A DNA stretch of 64,000 nt. Origin: Thalassospira marina. Lineage in GTDB: Bacteria; Pseudomonadota; Alphaproteobacteria; Rhodospirillales; Thalassospiraceae. Position numbers and translations under genes: made by a program. Where the stretch lies: assembly GCF_002844375.1 (NCBI RefSeq), contig NZ_CP024199.1, positions 632,001-696,000 on the forward strand, in the 5' to 3' direction. Under the pieces are notes generated by a model, which had not been told where the DNA came from, did no database searches, and saw only the letters and a list, made by a program, of their open reading frames with translations. Every line of letters starts with the position of its first letter. The stretch's first letter is position 1. Of this stretch, positions 8,821 to 16,927 are shown piece after piece.

Positions 8821-9110
8821 GCCTAAAACCTCCGATTTCTTAGATGCTTGCAGGGTAATGACGGCGCTGGGCAATATTACGGCTAATCACCGGGTAAATA
8901 GGGCTTTTTGGCCGCTTTTTGCCCCCATTTCGCCAAATAGTTTAATTTTTGCGGTGTTTTACGCGGCTGTTCTTTTTTAATTTGCAGTGCATGGACACAA
9001 CGCCATTTCGAGATGTTTAATCGATGTCTAAGTTTTTGAAATACGGTAAAAAATGCAGTGGCATATGCTAATATTGCATTGCAGGGCAGGGCGGCTTTAT
9101 CGGCCAAAAT

Positions 9111-9150
9111 AAAAGCCCTGCCGCCAGCGAATGGCGATGCAGGGCTTTTT
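9111..9150. terminator. Terminator at the end of the ectoine operon
   Basis: AAAAGCCCTGC (9111-9121) pairs with GCAGGGCTTTT (9139-9149) around a loop that itself can pair (CGCCAGCGAATGGCG). T-runs occur on both strands. It closes the minus-strand operon ending in asnR. The 365-bp gap 8821-9185 otherwise holds the divergently placed promoter region of the ASST operon and no gene. Confidence 0.85.
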
Positions 9151-9185
9151 GCCTTTGGGGCGGGGTAAAAACACCCGATTTTGGG

Positions 9186-9680
9186 TTATTTTTGCCGTTT
9201 GGGCTGATGAATGAGCGATTCTAGTGGGGGATCGGGGGTAAATTTTACCTTTTTGGTCACGATATAGGTGAAATAGCGGTCGATTCCGATGCCTGCGATC
9301 AATAAACGGTCAATCAGGCGCTGATAGGAATCGACATCGCGGCACAGAATTTTCAGCATGTAATCAACGCCGCCGCCCAGTGCGAAACATTCGATGATTT
9401 CGGGAATATCCTGAACGGCACGTTCAAAGGTGGCGAAATCCTCGTGCTGGTGATGGCGCAGGGTGACTTCGGTCAGCACCATGGTCGGGCGGGCAAGTTC
9501 TTCCAAATTGATACGGGCATGGTAGCCGGAAATAACGCCCAGATCTTCCAGGCGTTTTAACCGTTCCCAGCAGGGGCTGGGCGAAAGGTTTACCGCCTCG
9601 GCCAGTTTGACCTTGGTGATGCGCCCTTCGCGTTGCAGCGTGAGCAAGATCTTCAGATCCTGTTCATCAAGCCGGATCAT
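9186..9680 (-). CDS. asnR: Lrp/AsnC-family regulator of ectoine catabolism
   Basis: A 164-residue protein with an N-terminal AsnC-type helix-turn-helix (LDEQDLKILLTLQREGRI..., then LAEAVNLSPSPCWERLKRL, ~22-40) and a C-terminal RAM ligand-binding domain (ECFALGGGVDYMLKI, residues ~100-114). AsnR/DoeX-type Lrp regulators accompany ectoine degradation genes and help activate them (established for Ruegeria and Halomonas). Its start overlaps the doeB stop by ATGA. It is the last gene of a nine-gene minus-strand operon and precedes a strong terminator. The effector is probably an ectoine-derived metabolite such as diaminobutyrate, by analogy. Confidence 0.85.
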   Translation of the reverse strand: MIRLDEQDLKILLTLQREGRITKVKLAEAVNLSPSPCWERLKRLEDLGVISGYHARINLEELARPTMVLTEVTLRHHQHEDFATFERAVQDIPEIIECFALGGGVDYMLKILCRDVDSYQRLIDRLLIAGIGIDRYFTYIVTKKVKFTPDPPLESLIHQPKRQK

Positions 9681-10681
9681 GCAGGCACCACATCAGCAAT
9701 GACAGCAAGGCAGTCGCCGGTTTTGATCAGCCCGGGATAATGGCGGCAGGACAGGATGCCATCGCGCGGTGCCGTATAAACCGTGGCGGGAATGCCGGTG
9801 CGTTCGGTGTCGTAAATCCGGGCAATGATATCACCCTTTTTAACGGTTTCGCCCAAATCCACACAGGGTTCAAACAGCCCGGTATTTTCGCTGGCAACAA
9901 AACAGCTGCCATCGGGCATATCCAGCATGATGCTTTGATCGGGCAGGTCAATTTCGCCGGGGATGATGCCCGCATGGATCAGGAAATTGCGCACACCACG
10001 GTCAGCAATGGCGACCCGTTCGGCCGTTGTCGCACCGCCGCCGCCCAGTTCGGTGGTAACAAAGGTTTTGCCAGCTTCTTCAACGACGGTGTCAAACATG
10101 CCGACACTGTCCAGTTCCAGCATCATCATTGAATAGGGGGCGCCAAAGGCGTGCATGGCGGCAACGCAGGCGGCTTCCTGTTTTTTATCGGCCAAAACAT
10201 GGACCGCGGCAAAAGGCACGAAATCCAGCGTTTTGCCGCCTGAATGCATATCAAGGACAAAGTCCGCCTCGGGCACGAGATAGCGGAAAACATAATCGGC
10301 GATTTTTTCCGTTACCGTACCATTGGGGCGGCCGGGGAAAGTGCGGTTAAGGTTGCCCTTGTCGATTGGCGAGGTGCGCGACGCATTTTTGAAGGCCGGG
10401 TAATTCATGGCAGGCAGGATGATGATGCGCCCGGTGATTTCGGTTGCGGCAAGGCTGCTGGCCAGTTTGAACAGCGAAACCGGGCCTTCATATTCGTCCC
10501 CGTGGTTGCCACCGGTAAGCAGAGCCGTTGGCCCCGCGCCGTTTTTGATAACGGTGATGGGGATCATGACGGCACCCCAGGCGGAATCATCGCGCGAATA
10601 GGGCAGCTTTAAAAAGCCGTGAAAAACCCCGTCCGTATCAAGCGGGATGGTTGGGGTGATGGGCGAAGGATTTGTTGTCAT
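9677..10681 (-). CDS. doeB: N2-acetyl-L-2,4-diaminobutyrate deacetylase (succinylglutamate desuccinylase/aspartoacylase family)
   Basis: A 334-residue zinc hydrolase of the AstE/AspA family. GGNHGDEYEGP near residue 53 supplies the zinc His and Glu, and DMHSGGKTLDFVP (~145) the third ligand. The C-terminal ~90 residues carry a biotinyl-like beta domain (VDLGETVKKGDIIARIYD) as in DoeB/EutE. DoeB deacetylates the N-acetyl-diaminobutyrate released by DoeA to diaminobutyrate. Start ATG 10681 has AAGGA 9 bp upstream; the in-frame ATG 48 bp earlier reads through the intergenic gap. It sits directly after doeA and before asnR. The alternative name eutE is also in use. Confidence 0.9.
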   Translation of the reverse strand: MTTNPSPITPTIPLDTDGVFHGFLKLPYSRDDSAWGAVMIPITVIKNGAGPTALLTGGNHGDEYEGPVSLFKLASSLAATEITGRIIILPAMNYPAFKNASRTSPIDKGNLNRTFPGRPNGTVTEKIADYVFRYLVPEADFVLDMHSGGKTLDFVPFAAVHVLADKKQEAACVAAMHAFGAPYSMMMLELDSVGMFDTVVEEAGKTFVTTELGGGGATTAERVAIADRGVRNFLIHAGIIPGEIDLPDQSIMLDMPDGSCFVASENTGLFEPCVDLGETVKKGDIIARIYDTERTGIPATVYTAPRDGILSCRHYPGLIKTGDCLAVIADVVPA

Positions 10682-10768
10682 TGGCCGTATCCTTGATTGA
10701 AAAGGCAGGGTTGCCGCGACCGTCGGCAACCCCCGTTTATCGAATGGTGAAAGGGCTGGATGACCGGC

Positions 10769-11950
10769 CTAGTTTTTCACAAAGAGCTGACGCGGGAAGT
10801 TGGTCAGGGTTTTGGAGCCCTGTTCCGTGATCATCAGGCTTTCGGTAATTTCAATGCCCCAGTCTTCAAACCACAGGCCCGGCATGAAATGGAATGTCAT
10901 GCCCGGTTCCAGAACGGTGCGGTCGCCGGGGCGCAGGCTCATGGTGCGTTCGCCCCAGTCCGGCGGATAGGACAGGCCGATGGGGTAACCACAGCGGCTG
11001 TCTTTTTCGATGCCGAATTTTTGCAACACGCCAAAAAACGCCTTGGCGATGTCTTCGCAGACATTGCCGGGTTTTGCGGCCTCAAGCCCGGCCTGGAGGC
11101 CTTCGATCAGGGCACTTTCGGCATCCAGGAAACGCTGGTCGGGTTCGCCAAGGTAAACCGTGCGCGAAAGCGGCGCGTGATAGCGTTTGTAACAGCCGGC
11201 AATTTCAAAAAATGTGCCGGCATTGTTGGGAATGGGTTTGTCATCCCAGGTCAGGTGCGGGGCACTGGCATCGACGCCCGATGGCAAAAGCGGCACGATG
11301 GCGGGGTAATCACCGCCAATGCCCTCAACACCGACGATGCCGGTACGGTAAATTTCCGCCACCAGTTCGTTCTTCTGCATGCCCGGTTCGACGACTTCGA
11401 TGATGCGTTCATGCATATATTCGACAATGCGCGCTGCCTGGCGCATATAGAATATTTCCTGTTCGGATTTTACCGCGCGCTGCCAGTTCACAAGGGCGGT
11501 GGCATCCTTGAAGGTGGCGTTGGGCAGGTGTGTTTGCAGTTGCAGATAGCAGCGGGCCGAAAAATAGTAATTGTCCAGCTCTACGCCGATATTGCGCGTG
11601 CCCCAGCCCCGGGATTCAATGATCTCGGAAAGGTAATCCATCGGGTGATGGGTGGGGTTTTGCACAAAATAGTCCGGATAGGGAATGATCCGGTCATGGG
11701 GCATGTAAACGGTGCGTTTTGCACCGTTTGAATCCTGCGACCTTCCATACCAGATGGGGTCATCCTCGATCGGAATCACGACACATTGATGGACATAAAA
11801 CGACCAGCCGTCATAGCCGGTAAGCCAGGCCATGTTTGACGGATCGGTCACGATCAGAAGATCGATGCCTTTTTCCACCATGGCTTTCTTGGTTTTATCC
11901 AGCCGCACGGCATATTCTTCGCGCGTAAAATTCAATTCAACCTGGCTCAT
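10769..11950 (-). CDS. doeA: Ectoine hydrolase (M24 metallopeptidase-like)
   Basis: A 393-residue protein of the creatinase/aminopeptidase P (M24) fold. The N-terminal creatinase domain contains TDPSNMAWLTGYDGWSFYVH (~36-55) and the C-terminal pita-bread domain follows. DoeA/EutD opens the ectoine ring to N-acetyl-diaminobutyrate. The typical five-metal-ligand set of metallopeptidases looks incomplete (only scattered Asp/Glu), consistent with DoeA enzymes that work without metal. GGAGG lies 6 bp before ATG 11950. Its place between eutC and doeB in the same operon makes the assignment firm. Also called eutD. Confidence 0.92.
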   Translation of the reverse strand: MSQVELNFTREEYAVRLDKTKKAMVEKGIDLLIVTDPSNMAWLTGYDGWSFYVHQCVVIPIEDDPIWYGRSQDSNGAKRTVYMPHDRIIPYPDYFVQNPTHHPMDYLSEIIESRGWGTRNIGVELDNYYFSARCYLQLQTHLPNATFKDATALVNWQRAVKSEQEIFYMRQAARIVEYMHERIIEVVEPGMQKNELVAEIYRTGIVGVEGIGGDYPAIVPLLPSGVDASAPHLTWDDKPIPNNAGTFFEIAGCYKRYHAPLSRTVYLGEPDQRFLDAESALIEGLQAGLEAAKPGNVCEDIAKAFFGVLQKFGIEKDSRCGYPIGLSYPPDWGERTMSLRPGDRTVLEPGMTFHFMPGLWFEDWGIEITESLMITEQGSKTLTNFPRQLFVKN

Positions 11951-11981
11951 TGCAGGCCTCCAAAGCAGGGCAACGCCCTAA

Positions 11982-12974
11982 TCAGGAAACGATCTCGGTG
12001 CCGGCATCTGATGCGTCGCATCTTTGCCGGGCGAGGGTGGCGATGGCGGTGTCCTGGACACCTGTTCCGGTCAGGTCGCAATACGTGATTTGCCGGGCGT
12101 CGCTGCGCCCCTTCGCAGATCCGGCAATGACCTGACCCAGTTCTGTCTGGCGGCTTTGGGCATCAGCCAGACCGGCATCAATGGCATGGTGAAGTTCGCC
12201 AAGGATGCGGCACTGTGCCGTATTGTCGCAGACATAAAGATCCGCCCTGGCAAACAGGGCCGGATCAATTTCGTTTTTATGTTCGGCATCCGACCCCATG
12301 GCCGTGACATGGGTGCCCGGTGCTACCCAGTCTGCCTGCACGATCGGTTCGCGGGCCGGGGTGGTGGTGACGATGATATCGGCATTTTCGCAGGCTGATT
12401 TGCCATCATCGGTGGCGGCAACGGCGATGCCGAGATCGCGGCTAAGGTCGCGGGCGGTTTTTTCCGCCTTGGCAATGTCGCGGCCCCAGATGGTGGCGGT
12501 TTTGACCGGCCGGATTCTGGTTAGTGCGGTGAGCTGCAGGCGGGCCTGAACGCCGGTACCAAAAATGGCGGCGTGGCTGGCATCGGCACGGGCCAGATGC
12601 CGGGCCGCAACACCCCCGGCAGCAGCCGTGCGGATATCGGTCAGATAGCCGTTATCTAGCAATACGGCTTCCAGCAGGCCGGTTTTGGCGGAAAACAGGT
12701 TCATCAACCCGTTAACCGACGGCAGGCCCAGTTTGGGATTATCAAAAAAGCCGGGGCTGATTTTGATGGCAAAGCTGTCCAGGCCCGGAACATAGGCGGT
12801 TTTGACATCGACTTCGCCGTTATGGTCGTCGATATCAAGGCGCAGGATGGGGGGCATTCGCACATCGCGGGTTGCCAGCGCCAGGAACGCGTTTTCAACG
12901 CAATCAATGGCGTCAAGGTCCAGCGCGATGACCTTGCGCAGGTCGTTTTCGGTCAGTATCCGGATTGTGGGCAT
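11982..12974 (-). CDS. eutC: EutC, ornithine cyclodeaminase/mu-crystallin family enzyme of the ectoine regulon
   Basis: A 330-residue OCD/mu-crystallin family protein. It has the substrate-side lysine region DSFAIKISPGFFDNP (~66-80), the nucleotide loop AAIFGTGVQARLQLTAL (~139-155) and the VTTTPAREPIV segment typical of cyclodeaminases. In ectoine regulons EutC is predicted to act with EutA and EutB on hydroxyectoine-derived intermediates. It starts 3 bp after the eutB stop, so the two are translationally linked. The family name suggests ornithine to proline conversion, but the location argues for the ectoine role. Confidence 0.85.
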   Translation of the reverse strand: MPTIRILTENDLRKVIALDLDAIDCVENAFLALATRDVRMPPILRLDIDDHNGEVDVKTAYVPGLDSFAIKISPGFFDNPKLGLPSVNGLMNLFSAKTGLLEAVLLDNGYLTDIRTAAAGGVAARHLARADASHAAIFGTGVQARLQLTALTRIRPVKTATIWGRDIAKAEKTARDLSRDLGIAVAATDDGKSACENADIIVTTTPAREPIVQADWVAPGTHVTAMGSDAEHKNEIDPALFARADLYVCDNTAQCRILGELHHAIDAGLADAQSRQTELGQVIAGSAKGRSDARQITYCDLTGTGVQDTAIATLARQRCDASDAGTEIVS

Positions 12975-12977
12975 GGT

Positions 12978-14006
12978 TTAATGTCCCTTTGCACGGGATG
13001 CTGGTTGGGAAAGTTCGGCTTCGCGGGCGAGGTCAACATCTTCGCCGCCAATGATGCGGCGATGCAGGCCCATATCGATATTGCAGCCGGTGCTAAGCAC
13101 CACGGTACGGCCGGGATTATCGATCAATCCGGCGCGAAGAGCGGCAATGCCAACGGCGGCGGCCCCTTCGATCACCTGCTGGTCATCGACATAGGCGGCA
13201 CGGATGCCATCGGCAATCTGGGCTTCGTTGACCAGCACAAAATCATCAGTCAGATCGGCGCACATATCGAAGGTGTAAATGTTGTTTTCACCAATGCCGC
13301 CCCCCAGACTGTCGGCCAGGCTGGGCCATTCGCGAACGGCGGTGGGTTTGCCTGCCTGCAGGCTTTCGATCATGGCGCAGCCGCGTTCCATCGAAATGCC
13401 GACAACCCGGATGGCGGGGTTGATCGATTTGGCCGCCAGTGCCACACCGGCCAGCAACCCCCCGCCCGAAAGCGGCACCAGAAGCGTTTCGGCATCGGGC
13501 AACTGTTCCAGGATTTCAACACCCAGCGTTCCCTGACCGGCAATAACATCGGCATGGTCAAAGGGTGGCAGCATGATCATGCCTTCATCATTCACAAGGC
13601 GATCAACTTCTTTTTGGGCTTCGTCCTGCGATTGCCCGGAAATCAGGATTTCGGCACCCTGCGCACGGATGCCTTCGACCTTGTTTTGCGGGACCAGTTC
13701 GGACATGCAAATGACGGCGCGAACCCCGGCATTGCGCGCCGCATTGGCAAGGGCACGGCCATAATTGCCTGTTGAAACACCGACAACGCCTTTGGCTTTT
13801 TCGTCGTCATTCAGGCTTAAAACTGCATTGGCCGCCCCGCGCAGCTTGAAGCTGCCGGTATATTGCTGATGTTCGCATTTCAGCCAGACGGGGCTTCCGA
13901 CATGGTCAGAAAGGCTTTGGCTGGGGCGAAGGGGCGTGTGAATGACATGCCCGGCGATGCGCTTGCGGGCAGCAAGGATATCGCCAAGGGTGATCGGCTC
14001 TTTCAT
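12978..14006 (-). CDS. eutB: EutB, threonine dehydratase-like PLP enzyme of the ectoine regulon
   Basis: A 342-residue fold-type II PLP enzyme. The PLP lysine lies in the motif GSFKLRGAANAV (~51-62), the phosphate-binding glycine loop is PLSGGGLLAGVALA (~178-191), and the substrate loop STGNYGRALA follows the serine/threonine dehydratase pattern. In ectoine clusters EutB is proposed to eliminate water or ammonia from a hydroxyectoine-derived amino acid (hydroxy-diaminobutyrate). It lies between eutA (14-bp gap) and eutC (3-bp gap). Start ATG 14006 fits the family N-terminus. A stand-alone threonine dehydratase role is less likely because of the operon and because no ACT domain is present. Confidence 0.87.
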   Translation of the reverse strand: MKEPITLGDILAARKRIAGHVIHTPLRPSQSLSDHVGSPVWLKCEHQQYTGSFKLRGAANAVLSLNDDEKAKGVVGVSTGNYGRALANAARNAGVRAVICMSELVPQNKVEGIRAQGAEILISGQSQDEAQKEVDRLVNDEGMIMLPPFDHADVIAGQGTLGVEILEQLPDAETLLVPLSGGGLLAGVALAAKSINPAIRVVGISMERGCAMIESLQAGKPTAVREWPSLADSLGGGIGENNIYTFDMCADLTDDFVLVNEAQIADGIRAAYVDDQQVIEGAAAVGIAALRAGLIDNPGRTVVLSTGCNIDMGLHRRIIGGEDVDLAREAELSQPASRAKGH

Positions 14007-14020
14007 TGCGACCTCGTTTA

Positions 14021-14803
14021 TCAGGCGGTTGGTGGCGTGTGGTCAAACAGGCTGCCAAAGCCTGTGACCGGTTTTTGGTAATTCATCAGGCCAAGCGCGT
14101 GCCAGATCAGGGCCTGGTTGCTGGTAATTACCGGCTTGCCCAAAAGCTGTTCGGTGCGCTGGGCGATTTCGGCTGCACGAATGGCGGTGCAGGAAATGAA
14201 AATGGCATCGGCATCGTCGCTATTGGCCTTGATGGCGGCAGCCATCAGGATATCGGGCGGAATGGCCGTCATATCCGGGTCGTTTTCAAGGCCGAAGCCC
14301 AAAACGTTTGTCAGTTCAAACCCGGCATCGGCAATGCCATGTGCAACGGTTGCCGTCACATCAAGGATATAGGGGGCGACAATGGCAATTTTTTGCGCCC
14401 CAACAGCCTGCAGGGCATTATGCGATGCCAAAAGCGGGTTGGTCACCCGGCAGCCCGGCATGCCTTCGTTGATCAAAGCCTCGATCCGGGCGGAACCATT
14501 AACCGCGGTGCCCGATGTGCAGCCAAAAATGGCAACATCAACGCCAAAGCCGGGCAGAATGGTGCGCGCGGCACGGGGCAGGTCATCGGCCATGGCGCGC
14601 AGGCTGTCAACCGTGATGGGGTTGGCATTGGCAATGCGGGTGGTAAACAGCCCGATATCGGCAGGCAGGATGCGCCGCAGGTCATCTTCGCTGTTGAAAT
14701 CGGTGGCAAGTGTAATCAGGCCGACCCGGCCGGAAGGGGCGACCGGGTCGGGTTTGTAGCTTATATTGGCCAGCTCTGGTTTGATGCCGGTAAGTGCTGA
14801 CAT
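14021..14803 (-). CDS. eutA: EutA, Asp/Glu racemase/maleate isomerase-like enzyme of the ectoine regulon
   Basis: A 260-residue protein with the two catalytic cysteines of the Asp/Glu racemase superfamily, in FGCTSGTAVNG (~115-125) and FISCTAIRAAE (~202-212). The closest annotated relatives are arylmalonate decarboxylases and maleate isomerases. EutA is expected to invert stereochemistry of a hydroxyectoine breakdown product for EutB/EutC. Start ATG 14803 has GGAG 8 bp upstream and follows the uehC stop by 88 bp; the 41-residue extension to 14926 would overlap uehC. Confidence 0.85.
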   Translation of the reverse strand: MSALTGIKPELANISYKPDPVAPSGRVGLITLATDFNSEDDLRRILPADIGLFTTRIANANPITVDSLRAMADDLPRAARTILPGFGVDVAIFGCTSGTAVNGSARIEALINEGMPGCRVTNPLLASHNALQAVGAQKIAIVAPYILDVTATVAHGIADAGFELTNVLGFGLENDPDMTAIPPDILMAAAIKANSDDADAIFISCTAIRAAEIAQRTEQLLGKPVITSNQALIWHALGLMNYQKPVTGFGSLFDHTPPTA

Positions 14804-14891
14804 CGGATATGCTCCGTCAAAACAGTAACGTCGTTTCCAAAGCCGGAATTCCAGGGTTTCCGCCCCGGTTATGACGGGGCGGAAAACGTTC

Positions 14892-16175
14892 CTAGCGGAA
14901 GGCGGTTTCGGGAAGGAAGGTTGCAATCTGCGGGAAGAAAATCAGCAGAACGGCAACCAGCAACAGCATGCAGATGAAAGGCGGCGTGCCTTTGATGACT
15001 TCGGCATAGGGTCGCCTGAATATGGCGATGGCTGTGAAAATATCGCAGCCAAAGGGCGGTGTTGCCGAGCCGATTGCCACCTGCAAAGTCACCAGAGTCC
15101 CGACCAGAATGGGGTCGATCCCGGCATTATTGACCAGCGGCATGAAGATGGGGGTTAACACCAGAATGACGACAATCGGGTCGACAAACATGCAGCCAAT
15201 GAAAAACGCAATCGAGATGGCAAACAGGATGGTGTAGGGACCCGCACTATCAAGCGCCAGTGCGCCAATCACGGCCTGCGGGATCTGGGCAAAGGAAATG
15301 ACAAACGAGAATGTCGTACCTGCCCCGACAAGAATAAACACAACCGCCGTAATCAGCCCGGTGGAACGGGCAATTTCGAGAAGTTCCGACCATTTGACGG
15401 ACCGGAAAATGACAACTTCAAGAATGATGGCATAAATCACCGAGACAGCGGCAACTTCGGTCGGGCTGACCCAGCCAAGATAGATGCCCCCCACGATCAG
15501 TACCGGGAACATGATGGCCGGACCGGCATTGACAACGGCCTTGGCGCGTTCCGCCCAGGTGCGGCGCGGGATGGTGGGGATATCGTTATGTTTGGCGTAC
15601 CAGACCGAATAGGCCGAAAACAGCAGCAAAATCAGAACGCCCGGGCCAATACCGGCGATAAACAGTTCACCAATCGACACCTTGCCAACCACACCAAACA
15701 CGATCATGCCGATGGAAGGCGGGATCAGAAAGGCGATGTCGCTGGCATTAATGATCAGCGCCATGGTGAAGCTGTCTTTGTAGCCCGCTTCCAGCATTTT
15801 GGGGCGCAGCGGCCCCCCCATGGCAACCACGGTGGCCTGGGTAGAACCCGAAACCGCACCAAACAGAGTGCAGCCCAGCGCCGTTGTGACGGCAAGGCCG
15901 CCACGCACATGGCCGACAAAGGTCATGGCAAGGTCGATCAGGCGGCTTGCCGTGTGGCCCTTGGTGACGATATCCGCCGCAAAAATGAACATCGGCACCG
16001 CGATCAGGGCGACCGGGCTGATGCCGCTGACCATTTGCTGAATGATGATCTGGTGCGGGATGGGCATGAAAAACGCAAAGGCAATGACACTGGCCGATGC
16101 AAGCGGAACCATCATGGGGAAGCCCAGCAACAGCAGGCCCAGCATGACGATGATGATTGTTGTACCTAGATCCAT
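14892..16175 (-). CDS. uehC: TRAP transporter large permease for ectoine (UehC/DctM type)
   Basis: A 427-residue protein made of about twelve membrane helices. It has the DctM signatures FPMMVPLASASVIAF near the start, GCTLFGAVSGSTQATVVAMG (~101-120) and PPSIGMIVFGVVGKVS (~152). It would be the sodium-driven transport subunit of a TRAP system for ectoine and hydroxyectoine. The ligand is inferred from the operon: it lies between uehB and the eut genes. RBS AGGA sits 6 bp before ATG 16175. Confidence 0.9.
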   Translation of the reverse strand: MDLGTTIIIVMLGLLLLGFPMMVPLASASVIAFAFFMPIPHQIIIQQMVSGISPVALIAVPMFIFAADIVTKGHTASRLIDLAMTFVGHVRGGLAVTTALGCTLFGAVSGSTQATVVAMGGPLRPKMLEAGYKDSFTMALIINASDIAFLIPPSIGMIVFGVVGKVSIGELFIAGIGPGVLILLLFSAYSVWYAKHNDIPTIPRRTWAERAKAVVNAGPAIMFPVLIVGGIYLGWVSPTEVAAVSVIYAIILEVVIFRSVKWSELLEIARSTGLITAVVFILVGAGTTFSFVISFAQIPQAVIGALALDSAGPYTILFAISIAFFIGCMFVDPIVVILVLTPIFMPLVNNAGIDPILVGTLVTLQVAIGSATPPFGCDIFTAIAIFRRPYAEVIKGTPPFICMLLLVAVLLIFFPQIATFLPETAFR

Positions 16176-16190
16176 TGTTTTCCTGCCCCC

Positions 16191-16775
16191 TTAAAGATGC
16201 GTATCAAGGTTGTCTTCGTACGTATCCTCGACCCGGTAAGACAGGTGGACACCTGGCTTGAGAATGTTGGTCAGGGCGGCAAGAACAAACTGGATGCCGG
16301 TCACGGTCAGACCGAAGGGAACAATAAGGACCGTCAGATACATGGGAATGCGCAGCGAAGGCGTGAGGCGGTTGGTTTTGACCAGCCCGGCAACGTAATC
16401 AATTGAATAATATGCCAGAATGAACAGCAACAGGGCCGTTCCCAGGGTGACAATGATCATCAGGACTTTGCTGGCGACCGGTCCCAGCATGTCGGAAAAG
16501 GCTGACATGCGAATATGTCGCCCCATGCGCGCCGCTTCCGAAATGCCGACAAAGGTAACCAGGATGATGAGGAATGTGTTGAGTTCCTCGGAGAAAAACA
16601 GACTGGAGCTGAAGCAGAGGCGGGCAACGACATTGGCAACCGTGTTGATTGCCATGATGATGATGCTCCAGCCGAGCAACTGGCGTTCGACAACCGATAG
16701 CCAGTCGTCGATTTTTCTTAACACGTATAGCGCCGTTCGTGATTCAACGGGCGCTTCTCCGTTCGATCCAGACAT
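16191..16775 (-). CDS. uehB: TRAP transporter small permease for ectoine (UehB/DctQ type)
   Basis: A 194-residue protein with four membrane helices and the DctQ signature: RKIDDWLSVVERQLLGW, then SEELNTFLIILVTFVGISEA and RMGRHIRM (~85-92). ATG 16775 has AGGAGG immediately upstream; an in-frame ATG 30 bp earlier lacks one. It starts 15 bp upstream of uehC on the same strand and pairs with it as the membrane part of a TRAP importer. The matching binding protein, uehA, is not adjacent: it lies ~1.8 kb away on the opposite strand with enuR between. Confidence 0.9.
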   Translation of the reverse strand: MSGSNGEAPVESRTALYVLRKIDDWLSVVERQLLGWSIIIMAINTVANVVARLCFSSSLFFSEELNTFLIILVTFVGISEAARMGRHIRMSAFSDMLGPVASKVLMIIVTLGTALLLFILAYYSIDYVAGLVKTNRLTPSLRIPMYLTVLIVPFGLTVTGIQFVLAALTNILKPGVHLSYRVEDTYEDNLDTHL

Positions 16776-16829
16776 ACGACCTCCTTGACTTCGCGTGCGA
16801 GACATTCGTTTTGGAACGCATCACTATAC

Positions 16830-16901
16830 GAACGGTTCCCTCCCACAGATATCAGTCTGCTTCGCGACAGAGGTCAGAATAGAAACGTGTTTGAACGGTT
16901 C
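16830..16901. promoter_or_regulatory. Pair of GAACGGTTC dyads upstream of uehB
   Basis: Two identical nonamers GAACGGTTC (16830-16838 and 16893-16901), each a GAAC-N-GTTC dyad, are 63 bp apart, about six helical turns. They lie between the uehB start and the enuR stop. A weaker relative (GAACATTTC, 18437-18445) is in the enuR-uehA gap. They are candidates for EnuR or AsnR binding; assignment is inference. Confidence 0.45.
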
Positions 16902-16927
16902 AATGGAATTTATGTGTCATGACAAAA

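Noticed and set aside
11982..14006. Ornithine cyclodeaminase plus threonine dehydratase as amino-acid catabolism genes
   Set aside because: Both sit inside a nine-gene ectoine operon with 3-14 bp gaps, where EutC and EutB are expected.
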